From Streptomyces sp. NRRL F-5122 (GTDB taxonomy: Bacteria; Actinomycetota; Actinomycetes; Streptomycetales; Streptomycetaceae), in the NCBI RefSeq assembly GCF_001507435.1, contig NZ_LMWH01000284.1:1-36576 (forward strand): a stretch of 36,576 nucleotides of DNA. The letters are read 5' to 3'. The stretch's first letter is position 1. Every line of letters starts with the position of its first letter. The notes under the pieces are model-generated. The model searched no databases, was not told the DNA's origin, and saw only the letters and a list, made by a program, of their open reading frames with translations. The position numbers were made by a program, and so were the translations under genes. Below, one piece after another: positions 22,172-29,644 of the stretch.

Positions 22172-25100
22172 TCAGAAGTCGCCGTATGCCTGGAGCTCGT
22201 AGATGCTGCCGCCGTTCCAGCTGGAGCCGGTGACGGTCAGCCGCAGGTAGCGGGCGGTGACGGGCGCGTCGGCGAACGAGTAGTTGGTCGCCGACGCGGT
22301 GTTCTGGGAGGTGTGGTCCTCGAATGTGGACCACGTGACGCCGTCGGCGGAGTACTCGAGCAGGTACTTGTAGCCGCTGGGCTTCTCGAAGGTGGTCACC
22401 ACGCTGGAGACCGACGTGTCCTGGCCCAGGTCCACCTGGATCCAGGAGGGGTCGGGCAGCCCCAGGCCCTGGGCCCAGCGGGTGGACAGGTCGCCGTCCA
22501 CCGCCTTTTGAGGGGTGTTGTCCTCCGAGTACGAGGAAGCAGTGACCGCCTTGTTCTGCGCCAGGTCGTGGTCGGCGGGCATGGTGGTGACGGCCGCCGG
22601 GCTGGGGTCGGAGGTGTTCAGCGCGGCGTCGCGGGCGATGACGGTGAAGGAATACTGCTTTTCCGGAGTCAGGCCGGAGACCCGCAGGGTCGTGGCGTCG
22701 GTGACGGCGATCCGCTTGCTGTCCTGGTAGACGGCGTAGGTGGTCACGCCGGTGTCATCGGTGGCTGCGGGCCAGGTGAGGTCCGCCAGACTGGGCAGCA
22801 GGGGCTTGACGGTGGGCTGCCCGGGGGCCGCGGGAGGCGTGTGGTCGGAACTGGGCGCCCTGGGCGTGCCGTAGACCTGGAAGTCGTAGATGCTGCCGCC
22901 GTTGCCGCTGGAGCCGGTGACCGTCAGCCGCACGAAGCGCCCGGGGACCGGATCGGCGGTGTGGGAGTAGTCGGTCATCTCCGTGGTGTTCGCGGAGGTG
23001 TGGTCCGCCAGCGTCTGCCAGTGGACCTCGTCCGGGGACACCTCGATGCGGTACTTGTAACCGCTGCTCTTCTCGAAGGTGGTGATCGCGCCGTTCACGT
23101 TGTACTGGGCACCGAGGTCCACCTGGATCCAGGAGGGGTCGGGCAGACCGAGGCCCTGGGCCCAGCGGGTGGACAGGTCGCCGTCCACCGCCTTTTGAGG
23201 GGTGTTGTCCTCGGAGTACGAGGAGTAGGTGACCGGCTTCTTCAGTGCCAGGTCGGAGCCGGAGGGCATGGTGACCTGCAGTGCCTGGCTCGGCTGGGAC
23301 TCGTTGCCGGCCGCGTCACGGGCGGTGATCCGGAAGCTGTACGTCTTGCCGGCGGTCAGGCCGGACAGGCGCACCGAGGTCTTTCCGGAGGCGCTGATGA
23401 GCGTGCCGTCGCGGTAGACGGAGTAGCCCGTGACGCCCGTGTCGTCGGTGGACGCCGGCCAGTTGAGGTCCGCGATGGTCGGGAAGTCGGTGACCGCGGC
23501 CGGGGTGCCGGGCGCGGTGGGCGCCTGGTGGTCGGTGACGTCCGGGCCCGGGTCGAGGTGACGGTAGCGCGGCTGGAGACCGGCGTTGTTCACGATCGAG
23601 GCCGGAAGCTGGTCGCAGGAGCCGACGGTGATGTTGCCGGTCACGGTGTCGCCCGTGCTGTTGGCCTGGGTGCTGAACCTGGGCTGGGTGGTGAAGTTGC
23701 CGGTGGCCGTGATGTCCATGCCGTGGTTCATCAGCAGCCACTGGTACGACACGTCGCAGAGGACGTTGCCCGTGTTCTGCCAGTAGCGGCTGCCCTCGTC
23801 GTGGTAGATGGCACCGTAGGCCGGCGCTGGAACGCCGTGGATGTAGTTGCCGGAGACGACGCCGCCGGGGTTGGTGCTGAGGGTGTAGATGGCGCCGCCG
23901 TCGGCCTGCGACTTCATGATGTCGGAGATGTCGTTGTCGGTGACTTTGTTGTCCCGGCTGGTGGTGTCGGTGTCCCAGACCGGTACGCCGGAGTTGCCGG
24001 GGTAGTTGGTGTCGCCGCCCTTGTCGGTCAGACCCCAGCCCCAGCCGACGGAGATGCCGCTGTAGGGCAGGTCGTAGACCTTGTTGTGGGTGATCACCGT
24101 GTGGTCGGTGTAGCCGGCCAGGATGCCCAGCGAGCCGTTGTACTGGTCGGCGACCTGGGTGACAACGTTGTTGTCGACCGTGGTGTCCTTGGTGATGTCA
24201 CGCGGGTCATCGGGGTGGGCGTCGATCACGTCGGTGCCGCCGATCTGGATGCCGGTGGCGGCGATCTGGCGGAAGACGTTGCCCGTGATGTCGGTGCCCT
24301 GGGTGCCGGTGTTCAGATTGAGACCGACCGCGCCGAGGTGGGTGAAGGTGTTGCCCTGGAAACCGACGCCGTGGCCGTAGCTCACGTTGACCGCGCCGGG
24401 CGTCTTCTGCCACTTCAGACGGGTCGAGTCGAAGTCAGGGTTGTTGTCACCGACCATCCGGAAGCCCGCCTGACCCTCGATGAGGCCCTCGGACGAGCTG
24501 GGGGCGAGCCAGGTGGAGTACGAGAAGGTGATGCCCTCGAAGGACACGTCGGTCACCGGGTCGGCCCTGGTGCCCTTCAGATCGACCAGGTCCTGCACGC
24601 GCGGCACCGTGACGGTCGCGGTGGACAGATCCTGACCGTCCTTGGGCATGTAGTAGACCTCGCCCGCGCCCTTGTCCAGGTACCACTCGCCGGGAGTGTC
24701 CAGCAGCTCGCGGGCGTTCTCCAGCCAGGTCGGATTGGTGATCTCCTGACCCTGCTGGAGGTTGGCGTTGTGCCAGCAGGGCTGCTGCATCGTCATCGTG
24801 TTGCCGGAGATCGACTGTACGGGGCAGCGCATGAGCTTCCAGCCCCAACTGCTGACGACCTCCAGGTCCGAGGGACGCTTGTAGCTGCTGAGGCTGCTGT
24901 CGGTGAAGGTGTAGCCGGTGGACGTCTTGCTGAAGCCGGCCGGGTTCTTCCCGCCCCGCGCCCGGGTCTCCAACTCGCCGTTCACGTAGAGCTGACGGGT
25001 GTCGAGGTCGCCGACCTCGGCCTTGTAGACCTTTCCCGACGAGTCGGCCGGGGTCCAGCCGGTGACCTGCGTGCCGCCACTGATCACCGGGTGCGCGCCG

Positions 25101-25465
25101 GGCGCGGCCTCGTAGATGACCCGGTGCCCGGCACTGCCCGAATCCTGGGCGGTGAGGGTGAAGGTCCGGCTCAGCCGGTAGGTACCCGACATCAGCCGCA
25201 CGCGGACATCGCCGGAGACCTTCTCCTTGACGCCACGCACGTAGTCCCGTGCGTGTTCCAGCGTCTTGAACGGATGCTTGGCGCTACCGGGGCCGGCGTC
25301 GCGGCCGGTAGGCGAGACGTAGACGTCCAGGCCCGGCGCGTTCGAGGGGGACGCCTGGGCCGGCACGGCGGCCAGGGGCGCCGTTGTCGCTGCGAGGGCC
25401 AGTGCACCCACGAAAACTCTTCGGAGCGGCACAAATATGCGTGTGGAAACAGACGGTACAGACAC
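22172..25465 (-). CDS. Secreted right-handed beta-helix glycosidase (GH141-like) with two FN3-F5/8C modules
   Basis: This is an exported multidomain protein of about 1,100 residues. Numbered from the upstream ATG at 25543, it has a signal peptide (about 33-65), then LDVYVSPTGRDAGPGSAKHP at 72-91, the opening typical of GH141-type beta-helix enzymes. Helix coils follow to about 660, with acidic sites DGGAIYTL (548-555) and YHDEGSRYW (580-588). Two FN3 modules (about 674-760 and 902-990) are each followed by an F5/8C (CBM32-like) module (about 764-892 and 992-1123). GH141 includes alpha-L-fucosidases and a xylanase, so it probably releases the sugar consumed by this locus. I prefer the GTG at 25465, because the ATG would add 26 residues before the signal. 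An oxidoreductase or lyase role is less likely. Confidence 0.8.
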   Translation of the reverse strand: MSVPSVSTRIFVPLRRVFVGALALAATTAPLAAVPAQASPSNAPGLDVYVSPTGRDAGPGSAKHPFKTLEHARDYVRGVKEKVSGDVRVRLMSGTYRLSRTFTLTAQDSGSAGHRVIYEAAPGAHPVISGGTQVTGWTPADSSGKVYKAEVGDLDTRQLYVNGELETRARGGKNPAGFSKTSTGYTFTDSSLSSYKRPSDLEVVSSWGWKLMRCPVQSISGNTMTMQQPCWHNANLQQGQEITNPTWLENARELLDTPGEWYLDKGAGEVYYMPKDGQDLSTATVTVPRVQDLVDLKGTRADPVTDVSFEGITFSYSTWLAPSSSEGLIEGQAGFRMVGDNNPDFDSTRLKWQKTPGAVNVSYGHGVGFQGNTFTHLGAVGLNLNTGTQGTDITGNVFRQIAATGIQIGGTDVIDAHPDDPRDITKDTTVDNNVVTQVADQYNGSLGILAGYTDHTVITHNKVYDLPYSGISVGWGWGLTDKGGDTNYPGNSGVPVWDTDTTSRDNKVTDNDISDIMKSQADGGAIYTLSTNPGGVVSGNYIHGVPAPAYGAIYHDEGSRYWQNTGNVLCDVSYQWLLMNHGMDITATGNFTTQPRFSTQANSTGDTVTGNITVGSCDQLPASIVNNAGLQPRYRHLDPGPDVTDHQAPTAPGTPAAVTDFPTIADLNWPASTDDTGVTGYSVYRDGTLISASGKTSVRLSGLTAGKTYSFRITARDAAGNESQPSQALQVTMPSGSDLALKKPVTYSSYSEDNTPQKAVDGDLSTRWAQGLGLPDPSWIQVDLGAQYNVNGAITTFEKSSGYKYRIEVSPDEVHWQTLADHTSANTTEMTDYSHTADPVPGRFVRLTVTGSSGNGGSIYDFQVYGTPRAPSSDHTPPAAPGQPTVKPLLPSLADLTWPAATDDTGVTTYAVYQDSKRIAVTDATTLRVSGLTPEKQYSFTVIARDAALNTSDPSPAAVTTMPADHDLAQNKAVTASSYSEDNTPQKAVDGDLSTRWAQGLGLPDPSWIQVDLGQDTSVSSVVTTFEKPSGYKYLLEYSADGVTWSTFEDHTSQNTASATNYSFADAPVTARYLRLTVTGSSWNGGSIYELQAYGDF
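22428..22537 (-). repeat. Near-identical 110-bp repeat inside the beta-helix gene, copy A
   Basis: This segment and 23115-23224 differ at about three positions by eye. Each encodes the same part of a CBM32-like module (from SSYSEDNTPQKAV to SWIQVDLG). The copies are in frame, 687 bases (229 codons) apart, while the surrounding module sequence has diverged much more. Confidence 0.85.
23115..23224 (-). repeat. Near-identical 110-bp repeat inside the beta-helix gene, copy B
   Basis: This is the partner of 22428-22537. It lies in the first F5/8C module, whereas copy A lies in the second. The local identity far above the rest of the two modules points to recent gene conversion or strong selection on this surface. 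Confidence 0.85.
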
Positions 25466-25517
25466 AGGAATCCAATCGCCTGAATGAGGTGACGTCCGGG
25501 AAACCGCTCGTCCTGCG

Positions 25518-25524
25518 GATCCTT
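25518..25524. promoter_or_regulatory. GATCCTT half-site upstream of the beta-helix gene
   Basis: GATCCTT followed by CGG sits about 55 bases upstream of the preferred start of the beta-helix gene. It repeats the half-site of the palindrome in front of the plus-strand operon. A single half-site is weak evidence, but its placement fits control of this gene by the same GntR protein. Confidence 0.3.
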
Positions 25525-25573
25525 CGGCGTTGGGCGGCTCCATCCGCGAGCCGTGGCACCGGCGCGGTGCCGT

Positions 25574-26422
25574 CTACGAGGCGGACGTCTGCGGGGACGA
25601 TGGCTCGTCTGTGGCACCGGCGCTCCTCGGCGGCTGCGCCGGCGCCCCGGAGGCGCCGCGGCTGTCAAGATTGAACAGCCGGTCACGGATCTTGCGTTCG
25701 AACTGGCTCTGAGTGGTGGCAATGTGCTCCGCCATCAGCTGCGTTGCGAGATCGGCCTCCCCCGCGGCGACCGCCTCAGCTATGGCGAGGTGCTGTCCCG
25801 CGGCTACTTCCAGTGACCCGGGAGCGTCACCGTGGAAGAGCAGCACGTCGGACTGTGACGCGAAACGCCGCACGTTGGCGACGCTCGCTCTCAGAAAGAC
25901 ATTGTGTGCGGCGGCGCCCACCGCGTCGTGGAACGCCTCGTCGGCCCTGGCGAAGGCGTACCCGTCTGCCGTCCGGGCCGCCTCCAGTGACGACTCGGCG
26001 CACTCCCGGATGGTCCGGACCTCGATCGGCGTGGCGAGGGAGGCCGCACGGTGCGCCGTCTCCGACTCGATCACCGTCCGGTAGTCAAGCAGCATCAGGA
26101 CGTGTTCCATGCTCGTCGGCCGGAAGTGCGAGAGCTGGTCGTCCACCAGCCCGCCGGTGGACTCGGCGACGAAGATGCCCGCGCCACGCCGCACACTCAG
26201 CCGGCCGATGGCGGCCAGGACCTTCACCGCCTCGCGGGTGACATTGCGGGAGGCGCCCAGGATCTCAGCCAGGCCCTGCTCCGTGGGCAGCCGGTCGCCG
26301 GCCCGCAGCTTCCGCTCCTCGATGTAGTTCAGCAGCTGCTCGGCGACCAGCTCATAGCCCGGCCTGTAGCGAGGCGACGCGTCGTCATCCCCTTCGCCAG
26401 GGACCTGTGTTGCGGCTGCCAC
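25574..26422 (-). CDS. GntR/FadR-family transcriptional regulator of the sugar locus
   Basis: This is a 282-residue regulator. The N-terminal winged helix-turn-helix spans about 20-85: YELVAEQLLNYIEERKLRAGDRLPTEQGLAEILGASRNVTREAVKVL. The C-terminal all-helical FCD domain (about 100-250) has the metal/ligand pattern seen in DYRTVIESETAHRAA, DEAFHDAVGAAAHN and QHLAIAEAVAAGEADLATQLMAEHI, with His at the expected positions. A long low-complexity tail follows. The start is the GTG at 26422 with a strong AGAGGAGG site; the upstream in-frame ATG has none. It stands between the two operons and most likely represses both until a pathway intermediate binds. Confidence 0.92.
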   Translation of the reverse strand: MAAATQVPGEGDDDASPRYRPGYELVAEQLLNYIEERKLRAGDRLPTEQGLAEILGASRNVTREAVKVLAAIGRLSVRRGAGIFVAESTGGLVDDQLSHFRPTSMEHVLMLLDYRTVIESETAHRAASLATPIEVRTIRECAESSLEAARTADGYAFARADEAFHDAVGAAAHNVFLRASVANVRRFASQSDVLLFHGDAPGSLEVAAGQHLAIAEAVAAGEADLATQLMAEHIATTQSQFERKIRDRLFNLDSRGASGAPAQPPRSAGATDEPSSPQTSAS

Positions 26423-26494
26423 GGGGTAACCCTCCTCTTGCCTGTTCCACATTAATGAGATTCATCGGCGGGGTAACTATGACATTGGCGTTAC

Positions 26495-26519
26495 GGACTG
26501 GAAAGAGTCCGAGAGCTTT
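26495..26519 (+). terminator. Small hairpin with T tract in the divergent promoter region
   Basis: CGGACT at 26495-26500 pairs with AGTCCG at 26507-26512, and AGAGC leads into TTTTTT at 26517-26522. This is the form of a rho-independent terminator for plus-strand transcripts. It may insulate the plus operon from read-through. The same inverted repeat could instead be a second operator. Confidence 0.35.
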
Positions 26520-26583
26520 TTTGTTCGTCTCCTCTTCAAAACCCGTATCAAGCAGGACATATCAGGAATCTCACTCGGAACTA

Positions 26584-26612
26584 TTGCACAGGAAGGATCA
26601 GATCCTTATGGT
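26584..26612 (+). promoter_or_regulatory. Promoter of the plus-strand operon with an operator in its spacer
   Basis: TTGCAC at 26584-26589 and TATGGT at 26607-26612 are 17 bases apart, a good housekeeping-type promoter. The spacer contains the perfect palindrome AAGGATCAGATCCTT (26593-26607), 7-base arms around a central A. A protein on it would cover the -35/-10 spacer. The adjacent GntR/FadR protein is the obvious candidate. This would start a transcript near 26619, leaving a leader of about 180 bases before the FAH gene. Confidence 0.65.
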
Positions 26613-26625
26613 CCTGCCTGTCGGA

Positions 26626-26640
26626 TGAAGCAGATCCTTC
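26626..26640 (+). promoter_or_regulatory. Second operator-like site, 32 bp downstream of the first
   Basis: The nine bases CAGATCCTT recur at 26631-26639, exactly 32 bases (three helical turns) after their copy at 26599-26607. The left arm here is degenerate: GGAT at 26623-26626 and GAAG at 26627-26630. A second dimer bound on the same DNA face just past the start of transcription would strengthen repression. Confidence 0.45.
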
Positions 26641-26796
26641 GTCATGGCGATCACGTCGGCCCCGGGACGGGCGCTCGGCGCGGCTGCCACCAGGACCCGC
26701 ATCCGGCTGAAGCCGCGAGCGGAGCGCGGGGCCGTACGGCCCGGCGGCGCCCCATGCGGTGGAAATTCCGAGCGCGCACCCGTGGGAGAGACCCCT

Positions 26797-27606
26797 ATGA
26801 GACTGGCCCGGCACGGCACGGCAGGCGCCGAACGCCCCCTGATATCCGGGGCCGACGGATCGTGGCACGACCTGCGCCCCCTCGTCGCCGACCTGACGCC
26901 CGACACCCTTCCCACGGTCCTGGCCGGCGTCGACCTCGACGCGCTGCCGGTGGTCGAGTCGCCCGGCCGGTTCGGAGCGCCGCTGACCGGGATCGGGAAG
27001 ATCGTCTGCGTCGGGCTCAACTACCGGCAGCACGCCGCGGAGACCGGTGCCGCCGTCCCCGAGGAGCCCATCGTCTTCCTCAAGACGCCGGACACCGTGG
27101 TCGGCCCCGACGACGAGGTCCTGATCCCCCGCCGCTCCCAGAAGACCGACTACGAGGTCGAACTCGCCGTCGTCATCGGCCGCGAGGCCCGCTACCTGCC
27201 CGACGAGGCCGCCGCTGCCGCGTGTGACGTCTCCGAGCGCGAGTTCCAGCTCGAACGCGGCGGCCAGTGGGACAAGGGCAAGAATTGCGAGACGTTCAAC
27301 CCTCTGGGCCCCTGGCTGCTCACCGCGGACGAGGTGCCCGACCCACAAGCGCTCGGCCTGCGGCTGTCGGTCAACGGCGAGCCGCGCCAGGACGGCAATA
27401 CCTCCGACATGATCTTCGGTGTGCACCACCTGATCTGGTATCTGAGCCACTTCATGGTGCTTCGTCCCGGTGACGTCATCAACACCGGTACCCCCGCGGG
27501 CGTCACCCTGGGCCGGCCCGGCCTGCCCTACCTGCGAGCGGGCGACGTCGTGGACCTGGAGATCGACGGTCTCGGCCGCCAGCGGCAGACATTCGGGCAG
27601 GCCTGA
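26797..27606 (+). CDS. FAH-family 2,4-diketo-3-deoxy-aldonate hydrolase (probable)
   Basis: This is a 269-residue member of the fumarylacetoacetate-hydrolase family. The catalytic core reads KIVCVGLNYRQHAAE at 68-82, PIVFLKTPDTVVG at 91-103, and KTDYEVELAVVIG at 116-128 with metal-binding Glu120 and Glu122. Asp144 (CDVSERE), NTGTPAGVTLG at 229-239 and a closing DVVDLEIDGLG follow. In the L-fucose and L-rhamnose diketo pathways this family cleaves the 2,4-diketo-3-deoxy acid to pyruvate and L-lactate, which is the role inferred here. The ATG at 26797 follows GGGAGAG. An in-frame ATG at 26644 would add a 51-residue Arg-rich extension and is unlikely. It is the first gene of the plus operon, one base before the next gene. 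Confidence 0.85.
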   Translation: MRLARHGTAGAERPLISGADGSWHDLRPLVADLTPDTLPTVLAGVDLDALPVVESPGRFGAPLTGIGKIVCVGLNYRQHAAETGAAVPEEPIVFLKTPDTVVGPDDEVLIPRRSQKTDYEVELAVVIGREARYLPDEAAAAACDVSEREFQLERGGQWDKGKNCETFNPLGPWLLTADEVPDPQALGLRLSVNGEPRQDGNTSDMIFGVHHLIWYLSHFMVLRPGDVINTGTPAGVTLGRPGLPYLRAGDVVDLEIDGLGRQRQTFGQA

Positions 27607-27607
27607 C

Positions 27608-28360
27608 ATGGGTGCTTTCGACGGACTCAGTGCCCTGGTCACCGGCGGTGCCTCCGGCATCGGCCTTGCCACCGCCCGGCTGCTCGCCGCCCAGGGGGCC
27701 CGGGTGGCCGTGCTCGATCTGGCCGAGGCCGCGCCCGCGGGCTTCACCGCTCACGTACGGGCCGACATCGGCAACGACACCTCGGTCAAAGACGGCGTCG
27801 GAGCGGCCGTCTCGGCCCTCGGCGGCCTGGACGTGCTGGTCAACAACGCCGGGATCGGTGCACAGGGCGGCATCGAGGACAACCCCGACGAAGAGTGGCA
27901 CCGCGTCCTGGACATCAACGTCCTCGGGCTGGTCCGGGTCACACGCGCCGCGCTGCCCGCGCTGCGTGTCTCCGCCCACGCGGCGGTCGTCAACATCAGC
28001 TCGATCGCCGCGACGGCCGGCCTGCCGCAGCGCGCGCTGTACTCGGCCAGCAAGGGCGCCGTGCTGTCGCTGACCCGGGCGATGGCCGCCGACCTGCTGC
28101 CGGCCGGCATCCGGGTCAACGCCGTCAACCCCGGCACCGCCGACACGCCCTGGGTCAGCCGGCTGCTGGACCGGGCGGACGACCCGGCGGCCGAACACGC
28201 AGCGCTGGCCGCCCGGCAGCCACACGGCCGCCTGGTCAGCGCCGACGAGGTCGCCGCCGCCGTCGCCTATCTGGCCTCCCCGGCCGCCGCCTCCACGACG
28301 GGCACCTCCCTGGCCGTGGACGGCGGCATGGACGGACTGCGACTGCGCAAGGAAGGCTGA
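27608..28360 (+). CDS. SDR dehydrogenase, probable 2-keto-3-deoxy-L-fuconate dehydrogenase
   Basis: This is a 250-residue classical short-chain dehydrogenase. The cofactor motif TGGASGIG is at 12-19 and NNAG at 79-82, with catalytic Ser131 or 132, Tyr145 and Lys149 (YSASK). Asp37 at the end of the second strand favours NAD+ over NADP+. The terminal segment SLAVDGGMDG is standard for the family. In the pathway it would oxidise the 4-hydroxyl of 2-keto-3-deoxy-L-fuconate to the 2,4-diketo acid for the FAH hydrolase encoded immediately before it. The start lies two bases after the previous stop and the next gene begins four bases after its end. The substrate is inferred from context. Confidence 0.85.
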   Translation: MGAFDGLSALVTGGASGIGLATARLLAAQGARVAVLDLAEAAPAGFTAHVRADIGNDTSVKDGVGAAVSALGGLDVLVNNAGIGAQGGIEDNPDEEWHRVLDINVLGLVRVTRAALPALRVSAHAAVVNISSIAATAGLPQRALYSASKGAVLSLTRAMAADLLPAGIRVNAVNPGTADTPWVSRLLDRADDPAAEHAALAARQPHGRLVSADEVAAAVAYLASPAAASTTGTSLAVDGGMDGLRLRKEG

Positions 28361-28364
28361 GCGG

Positions 28365-28688
28365 ATGCAGCGCTTCGCCGCCGTGATCCGTCTGCGGCCC
28401 GAGAAGGAGCGGGAGTACCGTCAACTGCACGCCGCCGCGTGGCCGGGCGTGCTCGCGGCCCTCAAACGGGCCAACATCGGCAACTACTCCATCTTCCTCC
28501 GGGACGGCCTGCTCTTCAGCTACCTCGAGTACACGGGGACCGACTACTGCGCCGACACGGCGGCGATCGCCGCCGACCCGGTCTCCCGCCAGTGGTGGGC
28601 GTTGACCGATCCGTGCCAGCAGCCGCTGGACAGCGCGGCCGAGGGGCAGTGGTGGGCCCCCGCCGAAGAGGTCTTCCACCTCGACTGA
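28365..28688 (+). CDS. L-rhamnose/L-fucose mutarotase family protein (RhaM, DUF718)
   Basis: This is a 107-residue protein of exactly RhaM length. Family residues are in place: Tyr18 and His22 (EYRQLHAAAWP), Tyr41 (NYSIF), a FSYLEY strand and the Trp pair at 77-78 (RQWWALTDP). His22 is the acid/base residue in E. coli RhaM. It interconverts the anomers of a 6-deoxy-L-sugar, feeding the anomer used by the dehydrogenase encoded downstream. Its presence is a strong hint that the substrate is L-fucose, L-rhamnose or a close relative. Confidence 0.9.
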   Translation: MQRFAAVIRLRPEKEREYRQLHAAAWPGVLAALKRANIGNYSIFLRDGLLFSYLEYTGTDYCADTAAIAADPVSRQWWALTDPCQQPLDSAAEGQWWAPAEEVFHLD

Positions 28689-28810
28689 CGGCACGTGCCC
28701 GCCCTGGTCCGTGCCCACGCCGCCGCCGCGGAGGGCCGGCCCCGCTCCTACACCGACGGTGGGGACAGGAGCCCGACCGACATCCGTCCACCGACCCAAA
28801 GGACTGAACG

Positions 28811-29644
28811 GTGCGCATCGACGCTCATCACCATCTGTGGGACCTCGCGGTGCGGGACCAGCCGTGGACCCGCGACCTGCCCGCCCTGCGCCGCACCTTC
28901 ACCGCCGCCGAACTGCGGCCGGCACTCGACCAGAACGCGATCGACGCCACCGTCCTCGTACAGACCATCGCCGTTGCGGAGGAGACCCCCGAACTGCTCG
29001 CCGTGGCCTCCGCAGACCCGCACGTGCGAGCGGTCGTCGGCTGGACGAGCCTGACCGACCCCGGCATCGCCGACCGCCTGGCGCGACTGCGCGAGCTGCC
29101 CGGGGGATCCGCGCTCGTCGGCATCCGGCACGGCATTCAGGACGAGGCCGACCCGGACTGGCCGGAGCGTCCCGAGGTCCGTCGCGGCATCGAGGCGGTG
29201 GGTGCCGCGGGCCTCGTCTACGACCTGCTCGTGCGGCCCGACCAACTGCCCGCCGCCGTCCGGACCGTACGCGAACTGCCCGAGGTCCGCTTCGTCCTGG
29301 ACCACGCCGGCAACCCGGTCGTCGGCACCGACGGCCTGCCGCCGTGGACCAAGCTGCTGACCGAGTTGGCCGACTGCCCCAATGTCGCCGTGAAACTGTC
29401 CGGCCTGGTCACCCGGACCGCAGCCGACCCGGCCCGCGCTCTGCGTCCCTTCGCGGACGTACTGCTCGCGACAATGGGCCCGGGCCGCCTCATGTACGGC
29501 TCGGACTGGCCGGTCTGCCTGCTCGCCGCCGGATACGACGAAGTCCTGTCCGTCGCCGAGTCGCTCACCGACCACCTGAACTTTGTCGAGCGTGAGGCGG
29601 TCTTCGGCACGACGGCCGCGCGCTGGTACGGGATCGCATCGTGA
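28811..29644 (+). CDS. Amidohydrolase (COG3618), probable L-fucono-lactonase
   Basis: This is a 277-residue TIM-barrel amidohydrolase. DAHHHLW at 4-10 provides the first His ligands. GIRHGIQDE (104-112), LDHAG (163-167), the conserved Lys195 and SDWPVC (231-236) with catalytic Asp232 complete the COG3618 pattern. L-fucono-1,5-lactonase and L-rhamnono-lactonase belong to this family, so it should open the lactone made by the aldo-keto reductase. The start is a GTG at 28811 with AAAGGA upstream. The 122-base gap before it is the largest in the operon and may carry an internal promoter. Its stop overlaps the next start by four bases (GTGA). Confidence 0.88.
   Translation: MRIDAHHHLWDLAVRDQPWTRDLPALRRTFTAAELRPALDQNAIDATVLVQTIAVAEETPELLAVASADPHVRAVVGWTSLTDPGIADRLARLRELPGGSALVGIRHGIQDEADPDWPERPEVRRGIEAVGAAGLVYDLLVRPDQLPAAVRTVRELPEVRFVLDHAGNPVVGTDGLPPWTKLLTELADCPNVAVKLSGLVTRTAADPARALRPFADVLLATMGPGRLMYGSDWPVCLLAAGYDEVLSVAESLTDHLNFVEREAVFGTTAARWYGIAS

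Noticed and set aside
22313..25483. Very long open frame on the plus strand (about 1,050 residues)
   Set aside because: It is the antisense of the secreted beta-helix gene. Its Val/Gly/Arg-rich composition follows from high GC at third positions of the real gene.
26644..26796. Upstream in-frame ATG for the FAH-family gene
   Set aside because: The added 51 residues are Arg/Ala-rich with no family match, and the ATG at 26797 has a good GGGAGAG site.
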